Part shown: positions 43,611 to 52,629 of the stretch, piece after piece | How positions within the stretch are numbered: position 1 is the stretch's first letter | How the letters are laid out: every line of letters starts with the position of its first letter | Source of the DNA: Brevundimonas sp. SORGH_AS_0993 | GTDB taxonomy: Bacteria > Pseudomonadota > Alphaproteobacteria > Caulobacterales > Caulobacteraceae | DNA length: 64,000 nt | Reading direction: 5' to 3' | Assembly (NCBI RefSeq): GCF_030818545.1 | Contig: NZ_JAUTAH010000001.1 | Location: 1,493,001 to 1,557,000, forward strand | Notes under the pieces: model-generated | Told to the model about the DNA's origin: nothing | Databases searched by the model: none | The model's input: only the letters and a program-made list of their open reading frames with translations | Program-made: the position numbers and the translations under genes

Positions 43611-44328
43611 AGCCGTCCTTGGCCGCCCGGCGCGCGGCGAACTGATCGGCGTCCGTCGCCGTCAGGAAGGGGTTGAACCGCAACTCCACGTCCAGCCGCG
43701 TCGGCACGGTGGGTTCGCCGCGTTCGCGCACCGCGAAAACGGCCTGGGCATGGGCGCGGGTCTCTGGCCGGTCGTCCAGGCTCAGGGTGAAACGGGCGTT
43801 CGAGGCCGTATATTCATGGGCGCACCACAGGACGGTCTGCGCCGGCCATGCCTTCAGGCGTTGCAGGCTGTCGAACATCTGCTGGGCCGTGCCCTCGAAC
43901 AGCCGGCCGCAGCCCAGGGCGAACAGGGTGTCGCCGACGAAGGCCAGGTCGTCGGCCGCCGCGCGATAGACGACATGGCCCAGGGTGTGGCCCGGCGTCC
44001 CCGTAACCTCAAAGCGGGTTTCGCCCACCTGGACCACCTCGCCGTCCGCCGCGACACGGTCGAGAGGGGCGACGCGGCGAACCTCTTCCGGCCCCACGAT
44101 TTCGCAGCCCGTCTCGGCCTTGAGACGCGCATTGCCCTCGGTGTGGTCGGGATGCCAGTGGGTGTTCAGAATCAGGTCCAGCCGGCCCCAGCCCAGGCCG
44201 TCCAGTTCTTGCAAGATGCGCTCGGCGTCGGGAGTGTCGACCGTGGCGACCACGCCGGTCGCCCTGTCGCGGATCAGGAAGCCGTAGTTGTCGCTGCGGC
44301 ACGGGAACAGATGGACATCCAGGGTCAT
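43600..44328 (-). CDS. gloB: Hydroxyacylglutathione hydrolase (glyoxalase II)
   Basis: Metallo-beta-lactamase-fold enzyme that hydrolyses S-D-lactoylglutathione to D-lactate and glutathione, completing methylglyoxal detoxification. The 242 residues show the binuclear metal motif THWHPDH (His57, His59, Asp61, His62), TPGHTLGHVVY, FVGDTLFALGCGRLFEG and WCAHEYT, and the substrate-binding C-terminal helices. It is divergent from the methyltransferase gene 47 bp away, a pairing seen in other Alphaproteobacteria to my knowledge. gshA, 4 kb away, supplies glutathione. Confidence 0.95.
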   Translation of the reverse strand: MTLDVHLFPCRSDNYGFLIRDRATGVVATVDTPDAERILQELDGLGWGRLDLILNTHWHPDHTEGNARLKAETGCEIVGPEEVRRVAPLDRVAADGEVVQVGETRFEVTGTPGHTLGHVVYRAAADDLAFVGDTLFALGCGRLFEGTAQQMFDSLQRLKAWPAQTVLWCAHEYTASNARFTLSLDDRPETRAHAQAVFAVRERGEPTVPTRLDVELRFNPFLTATDADQFAARRAAKDGFSG

Positions 44329-44375
44329 GGCGGCATCCTAGCAGGATCGACGATCCCCGGCCTATAGTGGAGCCC

Positions 44376-45131
44376 ATGCGGCGCAGCATCGACGAGCTTC
44401 GGACCTTCTACGGCGAGCCGACCGGCGCCCTGGCGCGTCGGCTGCTGGCACGGCGACTGGAGGACGCCTGGGGCGAAGCGGCGAACTGCGACGTGCTGGG
44501 CCTGGGTTACGCCACCCCATGGCTGGACGCCTTCGTCAGCGCCCGGCGCGTGGTCGCGGCCATGCCGGGCGGGCAGGGCGTCGAGCAGTGGCCCGGCGTG
44601 GGTCGTAACCGCACCCTGCTGGTGGACGACCGGCGCCTGCCCTTCGCCGCCGGCGCCTTCGACCGCATCCTTCTCGTCCATGCGCTGGAGGAGGCGGACG
44701 ATCCGGCGGCCCTTCTGCTGGAGGCGGTGCGGGCCCTGGCGCCGACGGGGCGGATCATCCTGGCCGCGGCGGCGCGGGGCGGCCTGTGGGCGCGGGCCGA
44801 GAACACCCCCTTCGGCCACGGCCGGCCCTTCACCCGTCGTCAGCTAGAGCGGCTGGTGCGCGAGACGGGGCTGGAGCCCTTGGCCTGGTCCCAGACCCTG
44901 TATGCGCCGCCCTGGGGGCCGCTGCTGCCCCTGGCCGACGGGTTCGAACAGATCGGCCGTCATGTGGCGCCGGGCGCGGCGGGGCTGATCCTGCTGGAGG
45001 CCACGCGCCAGGCCTATGCCCGCATCCGGCCCAGCGGCCAGGCGCAGCGGGTCGCCAAGCCCGCCCTGACGCCCCAGCCCGTCGCCTCGACCGCCGCCCC
45101 GACGGATCGGCGCGGCGCGGCCCTGGATTGA
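44376..45131 (+). CDS. Class I SAM-dependent methyltransferase-like protein
   Basis: A 251-residue protein with a methyltransferase fold: CDVLGLGYATPWLDAF takes the place of motif I (with GLGYA rather than GxGxG), followed by LPFAAGAFDRILLVHALEEAD, typical of type-11 methyltransferases, and GRIILAAAARGGLWAR. The SAM-binding loop is atypical, but this divergent form is common in alphaproteobacterial genes divergent from gloB. The tail (residues ~205-251) is Pro/Ala-rich and probably disordered. ATG 44376 fits better than ATG 44367 because it starts at MRRSIDELRTFYG. Substrate unknown. Confidence 0.82.
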   Translation: MRRSIDELRTFYGEPTGALARRLLARRLEDAWGEAANCDVLGLGYATPWLDAFVSARRVVAAMPGGQGVEQWPGVGRNRTLLVDDRRLPFAAGAFDRILLVHALEEADDPAALLLEAVRALAPTGRIILAAAARGGLWARAENTPFGHGRPFTRRQLERLVRETGLEPLAWSQTLYAPPWGPLLPLADGFEQIGRHVAPGAAGLILLEATRQAYARIRPSGQAQRVAKPALTPQPVASTAAPTDRRGAALD

Positions 45132-45191
45132 CGATCGGTCGAGCGTGGTCCCATCTGGTCGGCGCGCGCGAACCGTCCTATGGCGAGGCCC

Positions 45192-45743
45192 ATGCACCGA
45201 CTGATCCTGATGCGCCACGCCCAGGCCCGACCCTCGGCCCCCGCCGGCGGGGACGAGGCGCGCCCCCTGTCCGAAACGGGCCTGCACGAGGCCGCCCTGA
45301 TGGGGCGCGCCCTGGCCGAACGCGGCCTGCGTCCGGACCTGGCCCTGGTCTCGACCGCGACGCGGACGCGCCAGACCTGGGCCCAGATGCACGACCTGCT
45401 GGGCGATGTGGAGGTGCGCGACGAGGCCGCCCTTTATAACGCCTCGGCCGACACCCTGCGCCGGTTCGTGGAGAACAGCGAAGAGGAGGCGGGCTGCCTG
45501 CTGGTCCTGGCCCACAATCCGGGGGTCCATGTGCTGGCGGTCGAATATCTGACGGAAAGCGCCGCATCGCCCGCCGTGACGGACCGGCTGGCGGGCGGGT
45601 TTCCAACCGGGGCGGCGGCCGTCTTCACCGTCGATGTGGCGGGACGCTGCACCTATGAAGGCTTCCTGACGCCCCAATCCGCCGCCCCCCCATCCATCGG
45701 CCCCCAGTCTCTGGACTCTGGGTCTCCGGGCGCCGCCGGATGA
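45192..45743 (+). CDS. SixA-like histidine phosphatase family protein
   Basis: A 183-residue member of the histidine phosphatase superfamily. The phosphoacceptor motif RHAQA is in LILMRHAQARPS; the second conserved histidine is in LVLAHNPGVHVLAV. SixA-type proteins remove phosphate from histidine phosphotransfer proteins, although substrates vary. The chain has a Pro-rich C-terminal tail. Its stop overlaps the DUF952 start as ATGA, beginning a coupled three-gene run to pyrD. Confidence 0.88.
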   Translation: MHRLILMRHAQARPSAPAGGDEARPLSETGLHEAALMGRALAERGLRPDLALVSTATRTRQTWAQMHDLLGDVEVRDEAALYNASADTLRRFVENSEEEAGCLLVLAHNPGVHVLAVEYLTESAASPAVTDRLAGGFPTGAAAVFTVDVAGRCTYEGFLTPQSAAPPSIGPQSLDSGSPGAAG

Positions 45744-46084
45744 CCGAGATCGCCTACAAGATCGTGGACGCGGCGGATTGGCGGGCCGCCGTGGCCGAGG
45801 GGCGCTACGAGGGCGCGCCCGTCGATCTGGCCGACGGCTACATCCACATGTCGACGCAGGATCAGTTGGCCGAAACGGCGCGCAAACATTTCGCAGGCCA
45901 GTCCGACCTGCTGCTGCTGAGCGTGGACCTGGGCCGGTTCGACGGAGAGCTGGTGTGGGAGCCGTCGCGCGGCGGCGCCCTGTTTCCACATCTTTACGCG
46001 CCCCTGCCCGTCGCCGCTGTCACGGCCCTGCGCCCCTTCGCCGTGACCGACGCGGGCGAGATGCGATTCGAGGACGGGCGATGA
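45740..46084 (+). CDS. DUF952 family protein
   Basis: A 114-residue protein of unknown function. The family pattern is YKIVDAADWRAA, then DLADGYIHMSTQDQLAETA and VDLGRFDGELVWEPSRGG with FPHLYAPLPVAAV. ADP-ribosyltransferase-like folds have been proposed for relatives of this family, but no catalytic assignment is made here. Both ends overlap neighbours by ATGA (SixA-like before, pyrD after), so it is translated in step with them. Confidence 0.9.
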   Translation: MTEIAYKIVDAADWRAAVAEGRYEGAPVDLADGYIHMSTQDQLAETARKHFAGQSDLLLLSVDLGRFDGELVWEPSRGGALFPHLYAPLPVAAVTALRPFAVTDAGEMRFEDGR

Positions 46085-47127
46085 GCGTGATCGATCTGGG
46101 CGGCGCCCTGCTGCGCCGCATGGACCCGGAACAGGCGCACCGGCTGGCCATCAAGGGGCTGTCGGCCCTGCCGTTTCCGGCGCCGGCGGCCGACGATCCG
46201 ATCCTTCGCATCCGGCTGGCGGGCCTGGACCTGCCCAATCCGGTGGGCCTGGCCGCAGGGCTGGACAAGAACGGCGAGGCACTGCGCGGTCTGTCGCGGC
46301 TGGGGTTCGGGTTCGTGGAATGCGGCTCGGTCACGCCCCGCCCGCAGGACGGCAATCCCCTGCCCCGCCTGTTCCGCCTGAGCGAGGACCGGGCCATCAT
46401 CAACCGGATGGGGTTCAACAACGCCGGCCTGGACGCCTTCGCCGACCGGCTGGAGCGTCGTCCCGCCGGGGTCGTGGTCGGGGCCAATCTGGGGGCCAAC
46501 AAGGATACGGAGGACAAGGCCGCCGACTATGTCGCGGGCCTGAAGCGGCTGGCGGGCCGGGCCGGCTATTTCACCGTCAACATCTCCTCGCCCAATACGC
46601 CGGGCCTGCGGGCGCTGCAGGGCCGGGACCAGCTGGACGACCTCCTGGGCCGGATCGCGGCGGCGCGGCCCGACGAGACGGCCCTGCGCGTGCCTGTCTT
46701 CCTGAAAATCGCGCCGGACCTGGTCGCCGACGAGATCGGCCTGATCGTGGAGGCGTCCCTGGCCCATGGCGTCGACGGTCTGATCGTGTCCAACACCACG
46801 CTGGAGCGGCCCCAGACCCTGCGATCCCCTCAGGCGCACGAGGCCGGCGGCCTGTCGGGCGCGCCGATTCGCCCCTTCGCCGAAAAGGCCCTGCGCGCCG
46901 CCGCCGAGGCCGCAGAGGGACGTCTGCCGTTGATCGCGGTCGGCGGGGTCGACAGCGGGGCCGAAGCCTATGCCCGCATCCGGCTGGGCGCGACGGCGGT
47001 GCAGATCTATTCCGCCCTGATTTACGAAGGGCCGGGCCTGGTCGGCCGCATCAAGCGCGATCTGGCGAATCGTCTGCGTGCGGACGGCTTCAGCGCCTTG
47101 TCCGACGCGGTCGGCGCGGCGCGTTGA
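46081..47127 (+). CDS. pyrD: Dihydroorotate dehydrogenase (quinone), class 2
   Basis: FMN enzyme of pyrimidine synthesis that oxidises dihydroorotate to orotate and passes electrons to quinone at the inner membrane. The 348 residues include an N-terminal amphipathic membrane-binding helix (LRRMDPEQAHRLAIKG), PVGLAAGLDKNGEA, CGSVTPRPQDGNP, NRMGFNNAGLD, the catalytic region VNISSPNTPGLRALQ with its Ser, and GGVDSGAEAY for FMN phosphate. ATG 46081 is fixed by family length and the ATGA overlap with DUF952. Confidence 0.97.
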   Translation: MSVIDLGGALLRRMDPEQAHRLAIKGLSALPFPAPAADDPILRIRLAGLDLPNPVGLAAGLDKNGEALRGLSRLGFGFVECGSVTPRPQDGNPLPRLFRLSEDRAIINRMGFNNAGLDAFADRLERRPAGVVVGANLGANKDTEDKAADYVAGLKRLAGRAGYFTVNISSPNTPGLRALQGRDQLDDLLGRIAAARPDETALRVPVFLKIAPDLVADEIGLIVEASLAHGVDGLIVSNTTLERPQTLRSPQAHEAGGLSGAPIRPFAEKALRAAAEAAEGRLPLIAVGGVDSGAEAYARIRLGATAVQIYSALIYEGPGLVGRIKRDLANRLRADGFSALSDAVGAAR

Positions 47128-47154
47128 CGGAGCGTTAGTCACCCCTGCGCCAAT

Positions 47155-47194
47155 ATGTCCCGATGCGAACCGTGGTGGCTCGCGGTCGGGACAT
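47155..47194. promoter_or_regulatory. Inverted repeat in the hybrid kinase leader
   Basis: Perfect 9-bp arms ATGTCCCGA (47155-47163) and TCGGGACAT (47186-47194), 22 bases apart, with extra inner pairing ACCG/CGGT. The right arm ends three bases before the start codon and contains the only GGGA that could serve as a ribosome site, so the structure may hide it. Confidence 0.5.
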
Positions 47195-47197
47195 TGA

Positions 47198-49124
47198 ATG
47201 ACCAAGAGCACCCAGCTCGAAAACGCCGAGGCCGTCTGGACCAGCGCCCTGCGTCAGCGACGCGCCGCCCTGCCGCAGCGCGTCGGCATGGGCGTGGCCG
47301 TGGCTCTGGTGATCAGTCCCCTGGTCGGCTGGATGGGCTGTCTGTCGTGGGTCGCGGCCTATATCGCGATCCAACTGCTGGAGCAGGTGGTCTTCCGCCC
47401 GGCGGCGATCAGCGATCCACAGGTTCTGCCGCGCTGGCGCAAGGCGCTCGGCCTGGCGACAGTGTCTTTGGGCGCCCTGTTCTTCGGCAGCCTGTCCGTG
47501 CCGATGTGGATGATCGGCGGCGCGGCCGGCGCGATCTTGGCGGCCCTGATCATTCCGGCGGCCTTGCTGTTCGTCATGATCAACACGCGGCGGTCAAAGG
47601 CCATCCTGATCGCCAATGTTGCGCCCTACTTCCTCTATCTGGCGGCCATCCCGATCAGCACGGCGGCCTATGAGGCGCCGACCACCCTGGTCATCGGCGC
47701 CACGGCGTCCGTCGCCGCCTTCTTCCTCTACATCGTCCTGGGCTGGCGCAAGATGAGCGAAGCCATCGAAGAGGGGCTGGTCGCCAAGGCGGAGGCGGAT
47801 CGCCTGCGGCTGAAGGCCGAGCGGGATCTGGCCGCCCACACCGCCTTCCTGGCCGCCGTCGGCCATGACCTGCGCACCCCCATCGGCGCCATCCTGACGG
47901 GGGCGGCCGACATCCAGAACCATGACGCCCAGACGCGCGCCAATGTCGATCTGATCACCGACGCCGGCCTGATGATGAAGGCCCTGCTGGACGACCTCCT
48001 GGACCATTCCAAGATCGGCGCCGGGCGCATGACGGTCGAGGCCGTGGATTTCGACCTGCGCAAGCTTCTGGCCCAGACGATCCGCCTGTGGCGCGGGCCG
48101 ATCGAGGCCAAGGGGCTGAAGCTGCGGCTGCAAAGCGCGGGGCGTATTCCGCGCGCCGTGCGCGGCGATCCAATGCGGCTGCGCCAGGTGCTGAACAATC
48201 TGCTCTCCAACGCCGTCAAGTTCACCGAGACGGGCGCGATCACCCTGCGGCTGGATGCCTGGAGCGAGGAGCCCGGCGGCCATCTGATGCTGCTGGAAGT
48301 CGCCGACACCGGGCCTGGGATGTCGGCCGCTCAGCTGGGACGCCTGTTCACCCCCTTCGATCAGACCCAGGACGGCGTCAGCGCCCGTCACGGCGGCACC
48401 GGCCTGGGCCTGGCTATCAGCCGCAACCTGGTCGAACTGATGGGCGGTCGGCTGACGGCGCGCAGCGCGCCGGGCCAGGGCGCCCAGTTCACCGTCTCCC
48501 TGTTTTTTGCCGACCGGAACCGCCGCAGACCCGGCGCCGGCGCCGCTGGAAGCCTTGGACGAAAGCCGGCTGGCGGTCGCGCGCGCCCTGATCGCGCCCA
48601 GCCAACGGACAACCCTGCCCCCCGAACCCGCGCCCGAAACCCAGAGTCAGACGGCGGCCGCCATGCCCCTGGAAGAGCCAGCCGCCGATCAGGCCCTCGA
48701 TCAGGCCGTCGAGGACCAGGAACGGCCGCTGCGGCTGCTGGTAGTGGACGATCACGACATCAACCGCCGCGCGGTGCAGCTGATCCTGCAGCCGCTGGGC
48801 TGCGAGATCACCACGGCCGCCGACGGCGTGATCGCCCTGCAGCGCTGCGCCGAGGTGGTTTTCGACGTCATTTTCATGGACGTTCGTATGCCCGAGCTGG
48901 ACGGCCGAGAGACGACGCGCCGCCTGCGGGCCGGCGACGGTCTCAACGCTTGCACGCCCGTCATCGCCGTGACGGCCGATACGGCGCCGGAGGACATCGC
49001 CGCCTGCCAGGCCGCAGGCATGGCCTATTTCGTCTCCAAACCCCTGACGCCGCCGGCCCTGTTGGGCGCGCTGCAGCACGTCCTGTCCGAGATGGACGCT
49101 CGGGCGGCCGCAGAAGCGGCCTGA
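47198..49124 (+). pseudogene. Hybrid sensor histidine kinase with one +1 frameshift
   Basis: Membrane sensor kinase with receiver. Residues ~30-185 form about six membrane helices; a coiled linker leads to the HisKA domain with phospho-acceptor His223 (AVGHDLRTPIG). The ATPase domain has NLLSNAVKF, DTGPGMSAAQLG and GGTGLGLAISRNLVELMGG. After TVSLFF the frame breaks at the six-T run 48503-48508; removing one T gives TVSLFLPTGTAADPAP and joins the Pro/Ala linker to a receiver domain (LLVVDDHDINRRAVQ, FMDVRMPELDG, AVTADT, SKPLTPPAL) ending at 49124. Without correction the product would be a kinase with no receiver. No response-regulator partner is adjacent. Confidence 0.87.
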
Positions 49125-49531
49125 GCCCTCACCGCCGCCGTCAGGCGCGCGGCGAAATCAGGATCGCGCAACGCGCATTCCCACACGATCAAAACGCGCC
49201 AGCCCGCCTGGGTCAGGTCGGCCGCGTTCCGGGCGTCGCGGGCGCGGTTGCGCTCGATCTTGGCGATCCAGTAGTCGGCGTTGGTCTTGGGCTGTCGCGC
49301 GCCGCGCGGGCAGTCGTGGCCGTGCCAGAAGCAGCCGTGGACGAACAGGGCCGTACGTCGCCCCTTCATCACCACGTCGGGCCGACCCGGCAGGCCGCAG
49401 CCGCCCAGCCGATAGCCGATCCCGGCCGCGCGCAGGAGAGCGCGCACGGCCAGTTCCGGCGACGTATCGCGGCCCTTCACGCGACGCATGACGGCGCTGC
49501 GTTGCTCGGGGCTGAAGACGTCCGTACTCAT
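49025..49531 (-). CDS. vsr: Very short patch repair endonuclease
   Basis: Nicks DNA 5' of T in T:G mismatches that arise from deamination of 5-methylcytosine. The 168 residues include EQRSAVMRRVKGRDTSPE, the PD-(D/E)XK-like core PGRPDVVMKGRRTALFVHGC with FWHGHDCP, and WRVLIVWECAL. ATG 49531 gives the usual N-terminus. The last ~35 residues are longer than usual and overlap the 3' end of the kinase receiver by 100 bp on the opposite strand. No C5-methyltransferase gene is next to it; the nearest in the window is in the RM cassette 32 kb away. Confidence 0.92.
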   Translation of the reverse strand: MSTDVFSPEQRSAVMRRVKGRDTSPELAVRALLRAAGIGYRLGGCGLPGRPDVVMKGRRTALFVHGCFWHGHDCPRGARQPKTNADYWIAKIERNRARDARNAADLTQAGWRVLIVWECALRDPDFAARLTAAVRAQAASAAARASISDRTCCSAPNRAGGVRGLETK

Positions 49532-49583
49532 CTTTTGTCGGTCCAGGCGACCGCTTCGCCGCCTGCGCCTGGACCGACGCAGA

Positions 49584-50069
49584 TCAAAGCTGCGCCAGCA
49601 GGTGTTCGGCCGAGGAGACCTTGAACTCGCCACCCTGTTCGATGTTCAGCTGCTCCACCACGCCGTCCTTGACCAGCATCGAATAGCGCTGCGACCGTTC
49701 GCCCAGGCCGAAACCCTTGCCGTCCAGCACCAGACCCAGGGCGCGGGTCAGGTCGCCGTTGCCGTCAGCCAGCATGACGATGCTGTCGTCCGCGATGCCC
49801 TGGTTCTCGGCCCAGGCCTTCATGACGAAGGCGTCGTTGACCGACAGGCAGGCGACCGTGTCCACGCCCTTGCCCTTGATGTCGGCCAGATGGTCCTTGA
49901 AGCCCGGCAGGTGGCGGGCCGAGCAGGTGGGTGTGAAGGCGCCCGGCACGGCGAACAGGGCCACGGTCTTGCCCGCGAATATCTCGGCGGTGCTGACGGG
50001 CTTGGGACCCTCGGCCGTGGCCTGGGCCAGGGTGGTGTCGGGGATGTGATCGCCGATCTGGATGGTCAT
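49584..50069 (-). CDS. Peroxiredoxin, Prx5 family
   Basis: A 161-residue thiol peroxidase that reduces H2O2 and organic peroxides. The peroxidatic cysteine lies in VPGAFTPTCSARHLPGF; RYSMLVKDGVVEQLNIE and the C-terminal SSAEHLLAQL are typical of the Prx5/glutaredoxin- or glutathione-dependent group. The start ATG 50069 (MTIQIGDHIPDTTL) is standard; the longer frame upstream would read into the divergent yqgE promoter. It shares a 143-bp intergenic region with yqgE. Confidence 0.94.
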   Translation of the reverse strand: MTIQIGDHIPDTTLAQATAEGPKPVSTAEIFAGKTVALFAVPGAFTPTCSARHLPGFKDHLADIKGKGVDTVACLSVNDAFVMKAWAENQGIADDSIVMLADGNGDLTRALGLVLDGKGFGLGERSQRYSMLVKDGVVEQLNIEQGGEFKVSSAEHLLAQL

Positions 50070-50212
50070 GGAAAATCTCCGCGGTTTTGGGTCCGAAATG
50101 GGAACAGCGCCTGCGACACATAGAAGCTGGGGCCGGGACCGCAAGCGTCCAGACGGCCGATCGTTCCACCCGCCTTGCGTCCGCCCGTTTCCGACCCGAT
50201 GATAGGCGGACC

Positions 50213-50782
50213 ATGAGCGAAGTCCCTTCCCTGACCGGCCGGTTGCTGGTCGCCATGCCGGGCATCGGCGATCCCCGGTTCGAACACGCCGTCATCCTGA
50301 TCTGCGCCCACGGCCCGGATCACGCCATGGGCCTGCGGCTGGACCGGCCCGCGCCGGGCGTGGATCTGAAGACGGTGCTGGACAAGCTGGACGCCCCCGC
50401 CCCGGACCAGTCCATCGGTCGGGCCGTGCTGATGGGCGGGCCGGTCGAGCGCGAGCGCGGCTTCGTCCTGCACACCGACGACTGGATGATCGGAGACGAC
50501 AGCCTGGCCTTCGGCGACGGCCTGGCGATGACGGGAACGCGCGAGGCCCTGACGGCCATGACCGACGCCGTCGCCGGCCCGCGCCGTTCGGCCCTTTTGC
50601 TGGGCTACGCCGGCTGGGGCGAGGGTCAGCTGGAGGACGAACTGGCCGAGAACGTCTGGCTGACGGCCGAGGCGGACCTGGACCTGATCTTCGACGCCGA
50701 CCATGCCTCCAAATGGACCCGCGCCCTGGCCCAGCTGGGCGTGGATGCGGCGATGCTGTCCGCCCAGGGCGGTCGGGCCTGA
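50213..50782 (+). CDS. YqgE/AlgH family protein
   Basis: A 189-residue protein of the UPF0301 family, named after an alginate regulator but of unknown biochemical role. Key stretches are LTGRLLVAMPGIGDPRFEHA, LMGGPVERERGFVLH, LLGYAGWGEGQLEDELAENV and the C-terminal W near residue 165. ATG 50213 gives this standard N-terminus. Divergent from the peroxiredoxin and convergent with the PP2C-kinase gene, 17 bp from its end. Confidence 0.93.
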   Translation: MSEVPSLTGRLLVAMPGIGDPRFEHAVILICAHGPDHAMGLRLDRPAPGVDLKTVLDKLDAPAPDQSIGRAVLMGGPVERERGFVLHTDDWMIGDDSLAFGDGLAMTGTREALTAMTDAVAGPRRSALLLGYAGWGEGQLEDELAENVWLTAEADLDLIFDADHASKWTRALAQLGVDAAMLSAQGGRA

Positions 50783-50799
50783 AGCAGGCGTGACGCGCC

Positions 50800-52503
50800 T
50801 CAGCGCGTCGTCATCGCCACCAGAAGGGCGATCAGAAGCAGCAGGCTGACCCCCTGCCAGAACCGCACCGGGTCGCGTTCGATCAGCGACAGATGGCGCG
50901 GCGGCTGGGCGGCGACGGCGCTGCCCGTCTCCAGCACATGGATCAGCTCCTCGACGTCTTCGAACCGATCGTTCGGATCGACGGCGACGGCGCGCATCAG
51001 GGCCGCCTCCAGCCAGGCCGGCATGTCGGGCCGCCGCCGCGAGGCCGGTGTCGGCGCCCGGTCGAAGCGCGGGGCGTCGGCCGGATCGACCGCCCCCCAA
51101 GGATAGGTCGCCGTGAACAGCCGATACAGCGTCACCCCCAGGGCGAACTGGTCGGTGGCGGGATCGCCGCTCTGGCCCGCATACATCTCGGGCGCCTTGT
51201 AGCCGGCGGTGCCGGGGGCCTCGGCCTCGGCGAACTCCTCGGCCTGACGCAGACGCGCGACGCCCAGATCGACCAGCTTCAGCCCGCCGTTCGCCTCCAG
51301 GATCACATTGTCGGGCTTGATGTCGCGGTGGGTGACGCCCGCGCGGTGCAGGCTGGACACCGCGCGCGCCAGCTTCAGGGCCACGGCCACGCCCTCGGCG
51401 ATCTCCAGCGGGCCCTCGTCGGCCAACCGCGCATGCAGGGTGCGTCCGGCGTAGAAGGGCTGGACGATATAGAGGCGGCTCTGGCGGCCGGGTTCCAGGG
51501 TCTGGACCTTGCCGACGAAGGGGTTGTCGATGCGGCGGCCGATGAACGCCTCGCGCAGGAAGGCGGTGCGCGCACCGCGTTCGGACACCACGGCGGGCTT
51601 GGGGAATTTCAGCACCACGGGCGCGGCGGCCTCGTCCATCGTGTCCCGGGCCAGGAACAGGCGGGTGTAGCGACCGTCCGCCACCAGCCGCAGCAGCTGA
51701 AAGCCGTCGACGGCGTCGCCCGCCTCGGGCGGGGGCAGGATGGCCAGACCTTCCGCCTCGGCCGTGATCGCCTCCCAGTCCGGGGCGCCGATGCGGATCA
51801 CGTCGATGACGATGGCGGTGGCGTTGTCGCGCTGGCCCGCCGCCTCGACCTCGGCCAAGATGGCCCTGGCGTCGGCGTCGGGCGAACCGCGCCGTCCCAG
51901 CAGGGCCGCCAGGGCCGCCTCGCCCAACACCCCATGGACCCCGTCGGTGGTCAGCAGCAGCCGGTCGTGCGGCGCCAGCCGAACCGGACGCACATCCAGC
52001 TTGACGTCCGCCTCGATCCCGACGGCGCGGTAGAGCACATGGCTCAGCCCCTGCTGGGCGCGGGTGTGGTCCTCGGTCAGGCGGGTCAGGACGCCGTCGC
52101 GGAAATGCCAGGCGCGGCTGTCGCCGACATGCAGGGCCACGGCCTCGCGTCCGCGCAGGATCAGGGCGGTGAAGGTGGTGGCCGCCGCCTCCATGGCCGG
52201 GTCGCTGCGGCCCTTGGCGTGAAGCCAGCGGTTGAAACCCCTCAGCGCCTTGATCCCGTTCGGCGCGATCCCGTTCAGCGGGTTCTGGTCCAGATAGCCG
52301 TCGATGAAGCTGCGGGTCGTCAGCTCGGCCGCCATCCGCCCGGCCTTGGAGCCCGACACCCCGTCGGCGATGACGGCGACCACCCCATGCTCGCGCTGCT
52401 CGGCCGCCGTGCCGATATGGACGCCGCCGAAATCCTGATTGTCGGCCTTGGGGCCCTGGGCCGTGGCGAACCCGGCCGCGATCTCCAGTCTGGCGTCGGT
52501 CAT
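50800..52503 (-). CDS. PP2C-type phosphatase fused to Ser/Thr protein kinase
   Basis: A 567-residue bifunctional signalling protein. Residues ~1-235 form a PP2C domain: GPKADNQDFGG, VIADGVSGSKAG (metal aspartate), LHVGDSRAWHF and LLLTTDGVHG. Residues ~265-530 form a Hanks-type kinase: VVLKFPKP (ATP lysine), THRDIKPDNVIL (catalytic loop), VDLGVARL in place of the DFG motif, and APGTAGYKAPEM. A single C-terminal membrane helix (FWQGVSLLLLIALLVAM) anchors it. Relatives usually sit beside nitrate assimilation genes; here none is near. Start ATG 52503 (MTDARLEIAAGFATAQG) is preferred over 52584. Confidence 0.92.
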   Translation of the reverse strand: MTDARLEIAAGFATAQGPKADNQDFGGVHIGTAAEQREHGVVAVIADGVSGSKAGRMAAELTTRSFIDGYLDQNPLNGIAPNGIKALRGFNRWLHAKGRSDPAMEAAATTFTALILRGREAVALHVGDSRAWHFRDGVLTRLTEDHTRAQQGLSHVLYRAVGIEADVKLDVRPVRLAPHDRLLLTTDGVHGVLGEAALAALLGRRGSPDADARAILAEVEAAGQRDNATAIVIDVIRIGAPDWEAITAEAEGLAILPPPEAGDAVDGFQLLRLVADGRYTRLFLARDTMDEAAAPVVLKFPKPAVVSERGARTAFLREAFIGRRIDNPFVGKVQTLEPGRQSRLYIVQPFYAGRTLHARLADEGPLEIAEGVAVALKLARAVSSLHRAGVTHRDIKPDNVILEANGGLKLVDLGVARLRQAEEFAEAEAPGTAGYKAPEMYAGQSGDPATDQFALGVTLYRLFTATYPWGAVDPADAPRFDRAPTPASRRRPDMPAWLEAALMRAVAVDPNDRFEDVEELIHVLETGSAVAAQPPRHLSLIERDPVRFWQGVSLLLLIALLVAMTTR

Positions 52504-52629
52504 GACGACCCACTCTCCGCCAAACGTGGCCGTATGACTAGCTGTCCAAAACTTCAACGGGCGCAGCGGCGACGCTTGGGCCACAGGCGGACCCCGAGGC
52601 GGTGCTGCGCTGAAGCCAACAGGCGTCGA

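Noticed and set aside
48510..49624. Continuation of the kinase frame past the T-run to give an 808-residue protein
   Set aside because: After the T-run the frame becomes Arg/Gly/Pro-rich nonsense, while the receiver domain is in the neighbouring frame.
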